Source: CBDESM01 sp965205165 (GTDB lineage Bacteria; Chloroflexota; Dehalococcoidia; Bin125). From it: a DNA stretch of 64,000 nucleotides. Shown piece after piece: positions 24,667 through 31,985 of the stretch (its first letter is position 1; every line of letters starts with the position of its first letter). Both the position numbers and the translations under genes were made by a program. The stretch is from positions 682,001-746,000 of the forward strand of contig OZ242037.1 in assembly GCA_965205165.1 (NCBI GenBank). Direction: 5' to 3'. A model generated the notes under the pieces. The model ran no database searches and was not told where the DNA came from. It was given only the letters and a program-made list of their open reading frames with translations.

Positions 24667-25317
24667 ATGGCCACCGCAGTCGCCGACGAGCAGATCGTCC
24701 AAGCCGTCCGCGCCGTCGAAACCAAGGGCCAGGTCCGCGTCCGCGTCGACCGCCCCGTCACCGGCGAGTACCTCTGCGAGCTCGGCAATCAATACGAACT
24801 CTGGCGCTTCGAAGCCGGCCGGAAAGGGGAGATCGTCATCACCGCACCACCAGGCAGAGGCACGACCCGGATCGAAACGAAACTGGCCAGGCAGGTCGGC
24901 ACCTGGGAGGAAACCGGCGGCTACGGCGAAGCGAGCGGCGGCAACGATGGCTACGACCCTCCCGGCGGCCGCCCCTACATCCCCGACGTGAGCTGGATCA
25001 GCCCCGCCACAAAAGCGCGCTACGAGGCCGCCGGCAGCCCGACCAGCGCAGGTTTCGCCGTCCTCACCCCCGATTTCGTGATCGAAGTCCGCTCGAAGAG
25101 CCAGACCGTCGCCGAACAGCAGGAGAAGATGGAAGACTGGCGCGCCTGGGGCGTCGCCCTCGGCCTGCTCGTCGAGCCCGAATCGCAGACCGTCTACATC
25201 TACCGCCCCGACCAGCCAGTCGCGATCCTCGAACGCCCCGAAATCGTCTCCTGCGAACCGGAGATGCCCGGCCTCAACCTCGACTTCAGCGAAATCTGGA
25301 CCCTCCCCTGGCCATAG
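24667..25317 (+). CDS. Uma2-family (DUF820) putative nuclease, right cluster copy 2
   Basis: The 216-residue protein is the close sister of copy 1: the first 65 residues differ at only a few places, while the segment at about 65-115 is diverged (TWEETGGYGEASGGNDGYD). PYIPDVSWIS, PDFVIEVRSKSQ and KMEDWRAWGVALGLLVEPESQ are present. The intergenic sequence in front is a copy of that in front of copy 1, including the TATCGT box. The pattern of conserved ends and variable middle is shared by all pairs in this cluster. Confidence 0.8.
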   Translation: MATAVADEQIVQAVRAVETKGQVRVRVDRPVTGEYLCELGNQYELWRFEAGRKGEIVITAPPGRGTTRIETKLARQVGTWEETGGYGEASGGNDGYDPPGGRPYIPDVSWISPATKARYEAAGSPTSAGFAVLTPDFVIEVRSKSQTVAEQQEKMEDWRAWGVALGLLVEPESQTVYIYRPDQPVAILERPEIVSCEPEMPGLNLDFSEIWTLPWP

Positions 25318-25350
25318 CCCCGCGGCTATCGTGCTTGCAGGAGATTGAGC

Positions 25351-26004
25351 ATGGCCACCGCGATCGCCGATGAACAGATCGCTGAAGCCGCGCGGCGCGC
25401 GTTCGGTTGCGGCGAGGTGCGCATCCACCTCAACCAGCCGATCACCGGCGATTTCCTCGCCGCCCTGTCCAATGAATTCGACGGCTTGTGGTTCGAAGCG
25501 GGCCGGAGGGGAGAACTCGTCATCGGCGCTCCATCAGGCGGTTGGGTACCGATCATTGAACTGCGGTTGGTCCTCCAGCTCGTGGCGTGGCTGGAGACCG
25601 CGGCCGGCGGCCTTGCGAACGGAGCCACGTTCGGCTTCCATCCGCCGGGCGGGGTGCCGCGGGTCCCGGATGCGAGCTGGATCAGCGATGCGACGCTGCG
25701 CCTCTTCCAAGAGCTCGGCGAGCCCGGCTTGAGCGCAGGCTTCTCCCGGATCAGCCCGGACTTCGTGATCGAGGTCCGCTCCCGCGGCCAATCCGTCGAC
25801 GACCAGCGCCGCAAGATGGAGGACTGGCGCGATTGGGGCGCCGCCCTCGGCCTGCTCATCGAGCCGGAATTTCAAACCGTCCACATCTACCGGCCGGGAC
25901 GCGAGCCGGAAGTGCTCGAACGCCCCGAAACCGTCTCCTGCGAACCGGAAATGCCCGGCCTCGCCCTCGACTTCAGCGAAATCTGGGCGCTGCCCTGGGT
26001 CTGA
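25351..26004 (+). CDS. Uma2-family (DUF820) putative nuclease, right cluster copy 3
   Basis: The 217-residue protein pairs with copy 4: from SWISDATLRLFQELGEPGL (about residue 110) to the end they are almost identical. Signatures are PRVPDASWIS, PDFVIEVRSRGQ, KMEDWRDWGAALGLL and HIYRPGREPEVLERPE. The N-terminal half resembles left-cluster proteins more (ARRAFGCGEVRIH, GRRGELVIGAPSGG), suggesting recombination between cluster members. ATG at 25351 is used; an upstream TTG is less likely. Confidence 0.8.
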   Translation: MATAIADEQIAEAARRAFGCGEVRIHLNQPITGDFLAALSNEFDGLWFEAGRRGELVIGAPSGGWVPIIELRLVLQLVAWLETAAGGLANGATFGFHPPGGVPRVPDASWISDATLRLFQELGEPGLSAGFSRISPDFVIEVRSRGQSVDDQRRKMEDWRDWGAALGLLIEPEFQTVHIYRPGREPEVLERPETVSCEPEMPGLALDFSEIWALPWV

Positions 26005-26038
26005 CCGGCACGGCTATCGTGCTGCCAGGGGGCGCGCA

Positions 26039-26692
26039 ATGGTCACCGCGGTCACGGACGAACGGATTGCCTTGGCGGCGCGGGAAGCCTTGCGCGGCCG
26101 CGATATCCGCATCCCGATTGATCAGCCGATCACCGGCGGGTTTCTTGCGGAGCTGTCGCTCGCCTTCGAGAACCTGCGGTTCGAAGCGGGTTGGGAAGGA
26201 GAGATCGTCATCGGCACTCCATCCGGCGGTTGGGTCCCCAAAATCGAGGGCGCGCTTTACGTCCAGCTCGTGTTGTGGCTGCGTGCCATCGGGCTCGGAA
26301 GCGCGCACCCCGCCACGTTCGGCTTCCATCCGCCGGGCGGGGTGCCGCGCATCCCCGATGTGAGCTGGATCAGCGACGCCACGCTGCGCCTCTTCCAAGA
26401 ACTCGGCGAGCCCGGCTTGAGCGCCGGTTTCTCCCAAATCAGCCCGGACTTCGTGATCGAGGTCCGCTCCCGCGGCCAGTCCGTCGACGACCAGCGCCGC
26501 AAGATGGAGGATTGGCGCGATTGGGGTGCCGCTCTGGGCCTGCTCGTCGAGCCGGAGTCGCAGACCATCCACATCTACCGCCCGGGGGGCGAGCCGGAGG
26601 TGCTCGAACGCCCCGAAACCGTCTCCTGCGAACCAGAGATGCCCGGCCTCGCCCTCGACTTCAGCGAAATCTGGGCGCTGCCCTGGGTCTAG
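26039..26692 (+). CDS. Uma2-family (DUF820) putative nuclease, right cluster copy 4
   Basis: The 217-residue protein is the last of the plus-strand cluster and the sister of copy 3. It starts MVTAVTDE, like the left-cluster proteins (MVTA), and ends with the same GEPEVLERPETVSCEPEMPG segment as copy 3. PRIPDVSWIS and PDFVIEVRSRGQ carry the predicted acidic core. Its stop is 13 nt from the stop of the convergent SDR gene, so no room is left for a terminator beyond the gene ends. Confidence 0.8.
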   Translation: MVTAVTDERIALAAREALRGRDIRIPIDQPITGGFLAELSLAFENLRFEAGWEGEIVIGTPSGGWVPKIEGALYVQLVLWLRAIGLGSAHPATFGFHPPGGVPRIPDVSWISDATLRLFQELGEPGLSAGFSQISPDFVIEVRSRGQSVDDQRRKMEDWRDWGAALGLLVEPESQTIHIYRPGGEPEVLERPETVSCEPEMPGLALDFSEIWALPWV

Positions 26693-26705
26693 GGGCTGCG
26701 GCCGA

Positions 26706-27533
26706 TCAGAGCTGCTTGCGGGTCGGCGGGCGCACCGCGCCGAACTTGCGCAGGTCGGCGATGGTCACGATCCGCCCCGTCCAGTCCGGGCCTTGGGCGA
26801 CCATCCAGAGGCAGGCGTCGCTCATGATGATCGGATCCTCGAAGTTCATCTGCTTCGCCTGGTCGCCCAGCGTGAAGGCGTAGCCCTCGCTGTAGACGCT
26901 CAGCTCCAGACGCAGGCAGTTCACGCTCACGCCCGTTCCGGCCAAGTCGCTGGCCAGCGATTCGGTCATCGCCTCCAGCGCCCGCTTCGTCGTGGTGTAG
27001 CTCGCCCGCCCGAAGTCCGGCGAGACCGACGCGCCCGAGCCGATGTTGATCACCGAGCCGCCGCCGGCCTCCGCCATCCGCGGGCAGATCGCGTGCATCA
27101 GGTAGAACGGCGCGTTCACGTTGATGTCGACCGCCAGCCCCCAGCGGTGGCGCGGGTCCTCCAGCGCCTTGCCCGGCGGCGCGACCGCCGCGTTGTTGAT
27201 CAGCACGTCCACCTGCCCGAACCGCTCGTAGGCCTGCTCGATCACGCGGTCGAGATCGTCGAGGCTGGCCAGGTTCGCCCCGATCGGCAGGCACTCGCGC
27301 CCCGCGTCCGCCACGATCTGGGCCGTGTCGTCGATCGTGCCGGGCAGCTTCGACGGCGCGTCCGCCGTGCTCCGCGCCACGGCCGCGATGTCGTAGCCGG
27401 CGAGCGCGAAATCCTGCGCCAGCTGCTTGCCGATTCCGCGGCTCGCGCCCGTGATCACCGCCACCTTCCGGACCTGATTGCCGGCCTCGCGGCCCGCCTC
27501 CGCGGTCTGCACCGTCTTGTCGGCCTCGGCCAT
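26706..27533 (-). CDS. Short-chain dehydrogenase/reductase (SDR)
   Basis: The 275-residue protein is an SDR with TGASRGIG near residues 28-35, NNAA near 114 and the catalytic YTTTK near 177-181, preceded by Ser in INIGSGASVS. The glycine motif and an Arg soon after the second beta strand (VARS) favour NADP(H), an inference. About 22 charged residues precede the fold. The C-terminus (DPIIMSDACLWMVAQGPDWTGRIVTIADLRKFG) lacks the usual GG end, so the product may differ from fatty-acid-type SDRs. A GAGGCAGGG site precedes the ATG. It is divergent from the CoA-transferase pair and may serve the same pathway. Confidence 0.85.
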   Translation of the reverse strand: MAEADKTVQTAEAGREAGNQVRKVAVITGASRGIGKQLAQDFALAGYDIAAVARSTADAPSKLPGTIDDTAQIVADAGRECLPIGANLASLDDLDRVIEQAYERFGQVDVLINNAAVAPPGKALEDPRHRWGLAVDINVNAPFYLMHAICPRMAEAGGGSVINIGSGASVSPDFGRASYTTTKRALEAMTESLASDLAGTGVSVNCLRLELSVYSEGYAFTLGDQAKQMNFEDPIIMSDACLWMVAQGPDWTGRIVTIADLRKFGAVRPPTRKQL

Positions 27534-27625
27534 GTCCCTGCCTCCTCTGCGCGCGCCCGCCGCCGCTGCGGGACGGGTTCCGGGCAGAATACGCCTGCCC
27601 GCTAGACTCCCGCGCAGGAGTCGCC

Positions 27626-28903
27626 ATGCCCCGCCCCAAGTACAGCCCGCCCAAGAGCGACGCGCTCTCGCACCTGCGCATCTGCGACTTCACCGGCCAG
27701 CTCGCCGGCGCCGGCGCGACCAAGTTCCTCGCCGCCTTCGGCGCCGAAGTGATCCGCATCGAAGACCCCTCCAACCACGGCCGCTGGGACATCCTCCGCG
27801 GCATGCCGCCCTACGTCGACGACCGCCGCGGGCCCGAACTCGGCACCCCCTTCAACAACCACAACGTCGAGAAGCTCGGCGTCTCGCTCAACATCAAGAC
27901 CCCCCGCGGCCGCGAGCTCTTCGAAGAGCTCGTCAAGATCTCCGACGTCGTCGCCGAGAACTTCTCCGCCGGCGTCTTCGAGCGCTGGGGCTACGGCTAC
28001 GACCGCCTCGCGCAGCTCAGGGAAGACATCATCTACGTCTCCAACTGCGGCTTCGGCCACGAAGGGCCCTACAGCCGCTACAAGACTTGGGGGCCGATCG
28101 TCCAGGCCATGTCGGGCCTCACCATGTCCTCCGCCATCCCCGATCAGCCGCCCGCTGGCTGGGGCTACTCCTACATGGACCACACCGGCGCCTACTTCAT
28201 GGCCATGGCGATCATGCTCGCGCTCCATTGGCGCGACCGCACCGGACAGGGCCAGTACGTCGACGTCGCCGCCACCGAATCCGCGCTCGCGCTGAACGGC
28301 CCCGTCCTGCTCGACTACACCGTCAACGGCCGCGCCCTGCGGCGGCCCGGCTACCCGGACGCGAACCACAGCATCCACCCGCGCCGCTCGCCGCACGGCA
28401 ACTTCCCCGCCAAGCCCGTGCCCGGCACGTTCGACGAGGCCTGGATCGCCATCGCCTGCCGCGACGACTACGACTGGCTCCGCCTGCGCGACGCGATCGA
28501 CGAGGATTGGGCCCGCGAGGGCCGCTGGGCAACCATCGACGGCCGCCTCGCCGAAGAAGACGAGCTCGACCGGCTGCTCTCCGAATGGACCAGCCGGCGC
28601 GACCCGTTCAAAACCGCCCGCATGCTCCAGGACGCCGGCGTCCCCGCCGCCCCCGTGCAGACCCCGCGCCAGCGCATCGACCAAGACCCCAACTCCGCCG
28701 AATGGGGCCTCTGGCCCACCGTCGACCACGAAGCGATGGGCCGCGTCCGCGTCGACGGCATCCCGATCCACATGAGCGAAACCGACTGGGCGATCCACCG
28801 CGGCGCCGGCACGCTCGGACAGCACAACCGCTACGTCTTCGGCGAACTGCTCGGCCTCTCCGACGCCGAAATCGCCGACCTCTCCGAACAGGGCGTCCTG
28901 TGA
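27626..28903 (+). CDS. CaiB/BaiF CoA-transferase family III, first subunit
   Basis: The 425-residue protein is a family III CoA-transferase: LRICDFTGQLAGAGATKFLAAFGAEVIRIEDP at the N-terminus, NFSAGVFERWGYGYD, SNCGFGHEGPYS, and then the region SYMDHTGAYFMAMAI with an Asp where the catalytic residue lies in formyl-CoA transferase. GQGQYVDVAATESAL follows. Such enzymes move CoA between carboxylic acids through an aspartyl-CoA intermediate. TAGACT lies at 27603-27608 and AGGAG before the ATG. Its stop overlaps the GTG of the second CoA-transferase by 4 nt, so the two are probably subunits of one heteromeric enzyme. Confidence 0.88.
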   Translation: MPRPKYSPPKSDALSHLRICDFTGQLAGAGATKFLAAFGAEVIRIEDPSNHGRWDILRGMPPYVDDRRGPELGTPFNNHNVEKLGVSLNIKTPRGRELFEELVKISDVVAENFSAGVFERWGYGYDRLAQLREDIIYVSNCGFGHEGPYSRYKTWGPIVQAMSGLTMSSAIPDQPPAGWGYSYMDHTGAYFMAMAIMLALHWRDRTGQGQYVDVAATESALALNGPVLLDYTVNGRALRRPGYPDANHSIHPRRSPHGNFPAKPVPGTFDEAWIAIACRDDYDWLRLRDAIDEDWAREGRWATIDGRLAEEDELDRLLSEWTSRRDPFKTARMLQDAGVPAAPVQTPRQRIDQDPNSAEWGLWPTVDHEAMGRVRVDGIPIHMSETDWAIHRGAGTLGQHNRYVFGELLGLSDAEIADLSEQGVL

Positions 28904-30162
28904 CCACCAACTCCGACACCCCCGCCGACCTCCAGCCGATGCAGGCGCTCGACGACCTCCGCGTGATCGAGCTCTGCGACGAGCGCGGCACTTGGGCCGG
29001 CAAGCTGCTCGCCGACATGGGCGCCGACGTGATCAAGCTCGAGCCGCCCGAAGGCGACGCCACCCGCAACTACGAGCCCTTCGTCGACGACGTCCCCGAC
29101 CCGGAGAAAAGCCTCTACTTCTGGTACTACAACACCTCCAAGCGCAGCGTCGTGATCGACCTCGCCACCCGCCAGGGGCAGGCCGATTTCCGCCGCCTCG
29201 TCGAGTCCGCCGATGTCGTGATCGATACCGACGACAAGGGCGAACTCGAAGAGCTCGGCCTCGACTACGAGGATTTCGCCGAAGATCACCCCGACCTGAT
29301 CTGGGCCTCGATCACCCCGTTCGGGCGCAGCTCGGTCCGCTCCGAAGAGATCCATACCGACCTCACGCTCGCCGCCAACGGCGGCTTCTCCTGGATGAAC
29401 GGTTATGACGACCACTCGCTCCCGCCCGTCCGCGGCGGCGGGCCGCAGGCTTGGCACACCGGCTGCCACTACGCCTTCATGGGTATCCTCGTCGCCCTGC
29501 TCGAACGCAACCAGAGCGAGCAGGGGCAATTCATCGACGTCAACATCAACGCCTCGATCAACGTCACCACCGAAGCCGGATCGTACGTCTGGCTGGTCGG
29601 CCACGACACGGTGCAGCGCCAAACCGGACGCCACGCCGGCGTGCAGCCGAGCATGCCCTCGCAGCTCAAGTGCGCCGACGGACGTTACGTCAACACCGGC
29701 GTGCCGCCGCGCCGTCCGGCCGAGTTCGGCCTCGTCCACGATTGGCTCGAGGCCGAAGGCCTGCTCGATGAGTTCGTCGAAGCGCCGCTCCTGCTGGCCG
29801 GCGCGGCGCTCGAGAGCTTCAGCCTCGCCGAAGCGATGGTCGACGAGGAGAAGCAGGCGATCTTCGGCGCGGGCCGCGACGCCTTCAACCTGATCGCCAG
29901 CCGCATCCCCGCCTACGAGTTCTTCAAGAAGGGCCAGGAATTCGGCTTCCAAGTCGGCATCATCCACAGCCCCGAAGAGGCGCTGGACGACCCCCACTTC
30001 GAGGCCCGCGGCATGCAGCACGAAGTCCATCACGAAACCATCGACCGCACCATCACCTACCCCGGCCCCCCCTACCAGCTCTCCAGCGGCGGCTGGAACA
30101 TCACCCGCCGCCCCCCCCTCCTAGGCGAACACACCGAAGAAGTGCTGGACGCGCTGGACTAG
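28900..30162 (+). CDS. CaiB/BaiF CoA-transferase family III, second subunit
   Basis: The 420-residue protein has the family fold (DDLRVIELCDERGTWAGKLLADMGADVIKLEPPEGD, SKRSVVIDLATRQGQADF, ITPFGRSS, EQGQFIDVNINASINVTTE). At the position of the catalytic Asp of the partner (MDHTGA) it reads AWHTGC, so the Asp appears to be Trp. This pattern suggests a catalytic/non-catalytic heterodimer as in other two-gene family III transferases. GTG at 28900 overlaps the upstream stop; ATG at 28939 is an alternative that would lose 13 poorly conserved residues. The substrate is unknown. Confidence 0.85.
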   Translation: MTTNSDTPADLQPMQALDDLRVIELCDERGTWAGKLLADMGADVIKLEPPEGDATRNYEPFVDDVPDPEKSLYFWYYNTSKRSVVIDLATRQGQADFRRLVESADVVIDTDDKGELEELGLDYEDFAEDHPDLIWASITPFGRSSVRSEEIHTDLTLAANGGFSWMNGYDDHSLPPVRGGGPQAWHTGCHYAFMGILVALLERNQSEQGQFIDVNINASINVTTEAGSYVWLVGHDTVQRQTGRHAGVQPSMPSQLKCADGRYVNTGVPPRRPAEFGLVHDWLEAEGLLDEFVEAPLLLAGAALESFSLAEAMVDEEKQAIFGAGRDAFNLIASRIPAYEFFKKGQEFGFQVGIIHSPEEALDDPHFEARGMQHEVHHETIDRTITYPGPPYQLSSGGWNITRRPPLLGEHTEEVLDALD

Positions 30163-30179
30163 CAGAACGGAACGAGCCA

Positions 30180-30551
30180 ATGGTGAACCATGCTGCCGGC
30201 CGCGGAAAGTCAATGCACTCAGTGATGCCTACAATCCTCAACAGGCTAAAGGAGTGCGCCTCCAAAAAGACCACCATCACGTACACCGACCTTGTTGAAG
30301 GGACGGGCATCATACCTCGAAATGCGGGCAGGCCACTAACCTATATCCACGAGCAGGTTTGCCGTCCATATGGCCGGCCATGGCTCTGCGTGCTCGCCGT
30401 GCAAAAGGAGGAACCAGGTCTCCCTGGTCCGGGCATAGCTCAAGCTACGGGCGTCTCGTTCGAAGGCGCTGGCGGAGCCCGCCTGTGGTACGAGAAAGTC
30501 CAAGAGGTCTTCGCCTACGACTGGACTGATGTCGAACTTGAAGGCGAATAG
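30180..30551 (+). CDS. Hypothetical protein
   Basis: The 123-residue protein is not recognised. Its first half is a helical, basic segment (MPTILNRLKECASKKTTITYTDLVEGTGI), which looks like a small winged-helix-type start. It is followed by GRPLTYIHEQVCRPYGRPWLCVLAVQKEEPGLPG. The ATG at 30180 is 18 nt after the CoA-transferase stop with GGAACGAG before it. Base use is less GC-rich than the CoA-transferase genes, so it may have been acquired. The codon pattern and clean frame support a real gene, but no function can be given. Confidence 0.5.
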   Translation: MVNHAAGRGKSMHSVMPTILNRLKECASKKTTITYTDLVEGTGIIPRNAGRPLTYIHEQVCRPYGRPWLCVLAVQKEEPGLPGPGIAQATGVSFEGAGGARLWYEKVQEVFAYDWTDVELEGE

Positions 30552-30569
30552 CCCCCGTCTGGCGGTCCA

Positions 30570-30791
30570 ATGTCTCGCGCCGCCAACCTTGACCGTCGCA
30601 CGCGCTGGATCCTGATCGGATTCCTCGCCATCCTCTTCGCCCTAGCCCTGCTCTGGGGCGCTGGCGGCGACGAGGTTGGCCCCGCAACCGCCGCCTGCAT
30701 CAACGACAACGGCGGCCAAGCCATCCAGCAGGACGACGGCACCTGGCAAGTCGAAGACTGGGCCGGCACCCGCCCCATCTGCGCCCCCTGA
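30570..30791 (+). CDS. Small single-pass membrane protein
   Basis: The 73-residue protein has a basic N-terminus (SRAANLDRRTR), one hydrophobic segment near residues 13-30 (ILIGFLAILFALALLWGAG) and a short exposed tail with two Cys (ACINDNGGQ and RPICAP). Topology predicts the tail outside the cell. The two Cys may pair. It starts 18 nt after the preceding gene. No family is recognised. Confidence 0.45.
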   Translation: MSRAANLDRRTRWILIGFLAILFALALLWGAGGDEVGPATAACINDNGGQAIQQDDGTWQVEDWAGTRPICAP

Positions 30792-31151
30792 GCGCGGATC
30801 CGCTACCCTCGCAGCGGAGCGTTTAGAGGCTGGGCTTTCTCGGCCGGCGGCTCGCGAACCGCTTGACACTGGGCTCTCTCGGTGGGCGCTCCCAACAGGC
30901 ACCGGCACCGGCCGGTGCCTGCCGTTTCTGCTCCAGCGCGGGGATGGTCTAGGCCAGGCCTTTGCCAACCGACCATCCCCGTCGTGGCGCTGTTGACCGC
31001 GACGCGGGCGATCTGTACCATTTCGTGCAGGGCGCAGACACGGGTGATCCCGTGGGCGGTGGCCAAGACATGCCGCCGTTTCAGGCCGTAATCCTGTATT
31101 GAGCGGCCGGTGCCCTACCTGCGCCCCGGCTAGTCCGGGGCGCATTTATGT
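30792..31151 (+). other. Gap with strong inverted repeats; possible structured RNA or decayed gene end
   Basis: This 360-nt stretch has no convincing intact gene. A TACCCT box (30804-30809) opens it and a GC-rich hairpin followed by TTTAT closes it. Inside are a 16-bp palindrome (30904-30919), 10-bp arms 30940-30949/30971-30980 flanked by 6 further pairable bases, and a 6-bp hairpin at 31039-31054. This could be a transcript of about 330 nt. One frame near 30993-31100 reads LYHFVQGADTGDPVGG to MPPFQAVILY and stop without a start, which looks like the tail of a lost gene. No known RNA family was recognised. Confidence 0.3.
31120..31144. terminator. Hairpin terminator
   Basis: A 10-bp GC-rich stem (TGCGCCCCGG and its complement) with a short loop is followed on the plus strand by TTTAT. 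It lies just beyond the stop of the minus-strand DUF3800 gene and at the end of the 30.8-31.1 kb gap, so it may serve both directions. Confidence 0.6.
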
Positions 31152-31925
31152 TCAGATTTCCAAGAACACGCCCCTGAAGCGGTCGTCGTCTGGCAAGGAC
31201 GCCCTCCCAGTCCCGTCCACTAGGCTGGCGATCCTGTCCCAGATCGGGTTCGTCTCGGTCGGGTCCAGCGCATGCCGGGCAACCGGGCGTGCTGCCCAGT
31301 CTGCCACCTGCATCCCCGTCGAGTTCGATGCCTTCTCAGCGAAGGTCAGTCTGACATCGGGCAGCGGACGCGGGGAAAGCACGTGCTTTCCCATCCTCAC
31401 CAGCTCGAATCGTTTCTCCGCTGCAAGGTCCTGCCTCTTCGAACGGCCTTCCGCCACCAGGTGAACCCGGCCCTTCCAGCCCGCCGAAGAATGCCGCTGG
31501 ATCGAGCGCATGATGAGTTCCCCGCACCACGCCTGCGCCATCTCATAGGCGTCGAAAGAAGAGTTGGCTGCTGCGCGAACTGCGGCCGGTTTGTCGATCA
31601 CGACGCCGACCACCCTCATCGGCAATCTGCTGAACGTGTCGTCCACCTCATCTCTAAGCGCGGCCCTTTCGTCCAGCGAAAGAAAAGAGAACGGGGCTTT
31701 CCGGCTGTTTTCCTTTCGGAGGTCCGCCGAATGCAGGACCACCTGATCGTGGCCAAAGTGCTTGATCTTCAGCCGCTGGATGCGCGGAACCACCTCGTCC
31801 ACGTAGTCGGACACCTTGAACAGGCAGTAGACCAAGGCGAAGACGGGGTAGCGCTTGGAGGCCTTCAGAGCGGCTGTCCCGCTCTCGTCGCCATAGGCCA
31901 AGAAGTCCGAGTCGATGGAGCGCAT
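31152..31925 (-). CDS. DUF3800 domain protein 1
   Basis: The 257-residue protein has the DUF3800 pattern: FLAYGDESGTAAL at the N-terminus with acidic residues, HSADLRK near 66, VVGVVIDK, then HLVAEGRSKRQDLAAEKRFELVR and the end MQVADWAARPVARHAL. The family has an RNase H-like arrangement of acidic residues (D in GDESG, E in AEGRS, D in QVADW); activity is unproven. Members often travel with mobile DNA and defence regions. ATG at 31923-31925 is fixed by a TAGGCT box 6 nt upstream, a leaderless start. It is divergent from the luciferase-like gene. Confidence 0.75.
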   Translation of the reverse strand: MRSIDSDFLAYGDESGTAALKASKRYPVFALVYCLFKVSDYVDEVVPRIQRLKIKHFGHDQVVLHSADLRKENSRKAPFSFLSLDERAALRDEVDDTFSRLPMRVVGVVIDKPAAVRAAANSSFDAYEMAQAWCGELIMRSIQRHSSAGWKGRVHLVAEGRSKRQDLAAEKRFELVRMGKHVLSPRPLPDVRLTFAEKASNSTGMQVADWAARPVARHALDPTETNPIWDRIASLVDGTGRASLPDDDRFRGVFLEI

Positions 31926-31931
31926 CAGCGC

Positions 31932-31937
31932 AGCCTA
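31932..31937 (-). promoter_or_regulatory. -10 TAGGCT, leaderless start of DUF3800 gene 1
   Basis: On the minus strand TAGGCT is followed by 6 nt and the ATG at 31925. The divergent luciferase-like gene uses TAGCCT at 31958-31963 in the same gap, but with a leader and a GGGAGG site. Confidence 0.5.
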
Positions 31938-31985
31938 CCGGGCGGCGCGGGCTGCGCTAGCCTGCGGGGGAAGGGGAGGGACGAC

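Noticed and set aside
31272..31985. N-terminal extension of the luciferase-like protein
   Set aside because: It would run antisense through the DUF3800 gene. The ATG at 31986 has a strong ribosome-binding site and gives the family's normal N-terminus.
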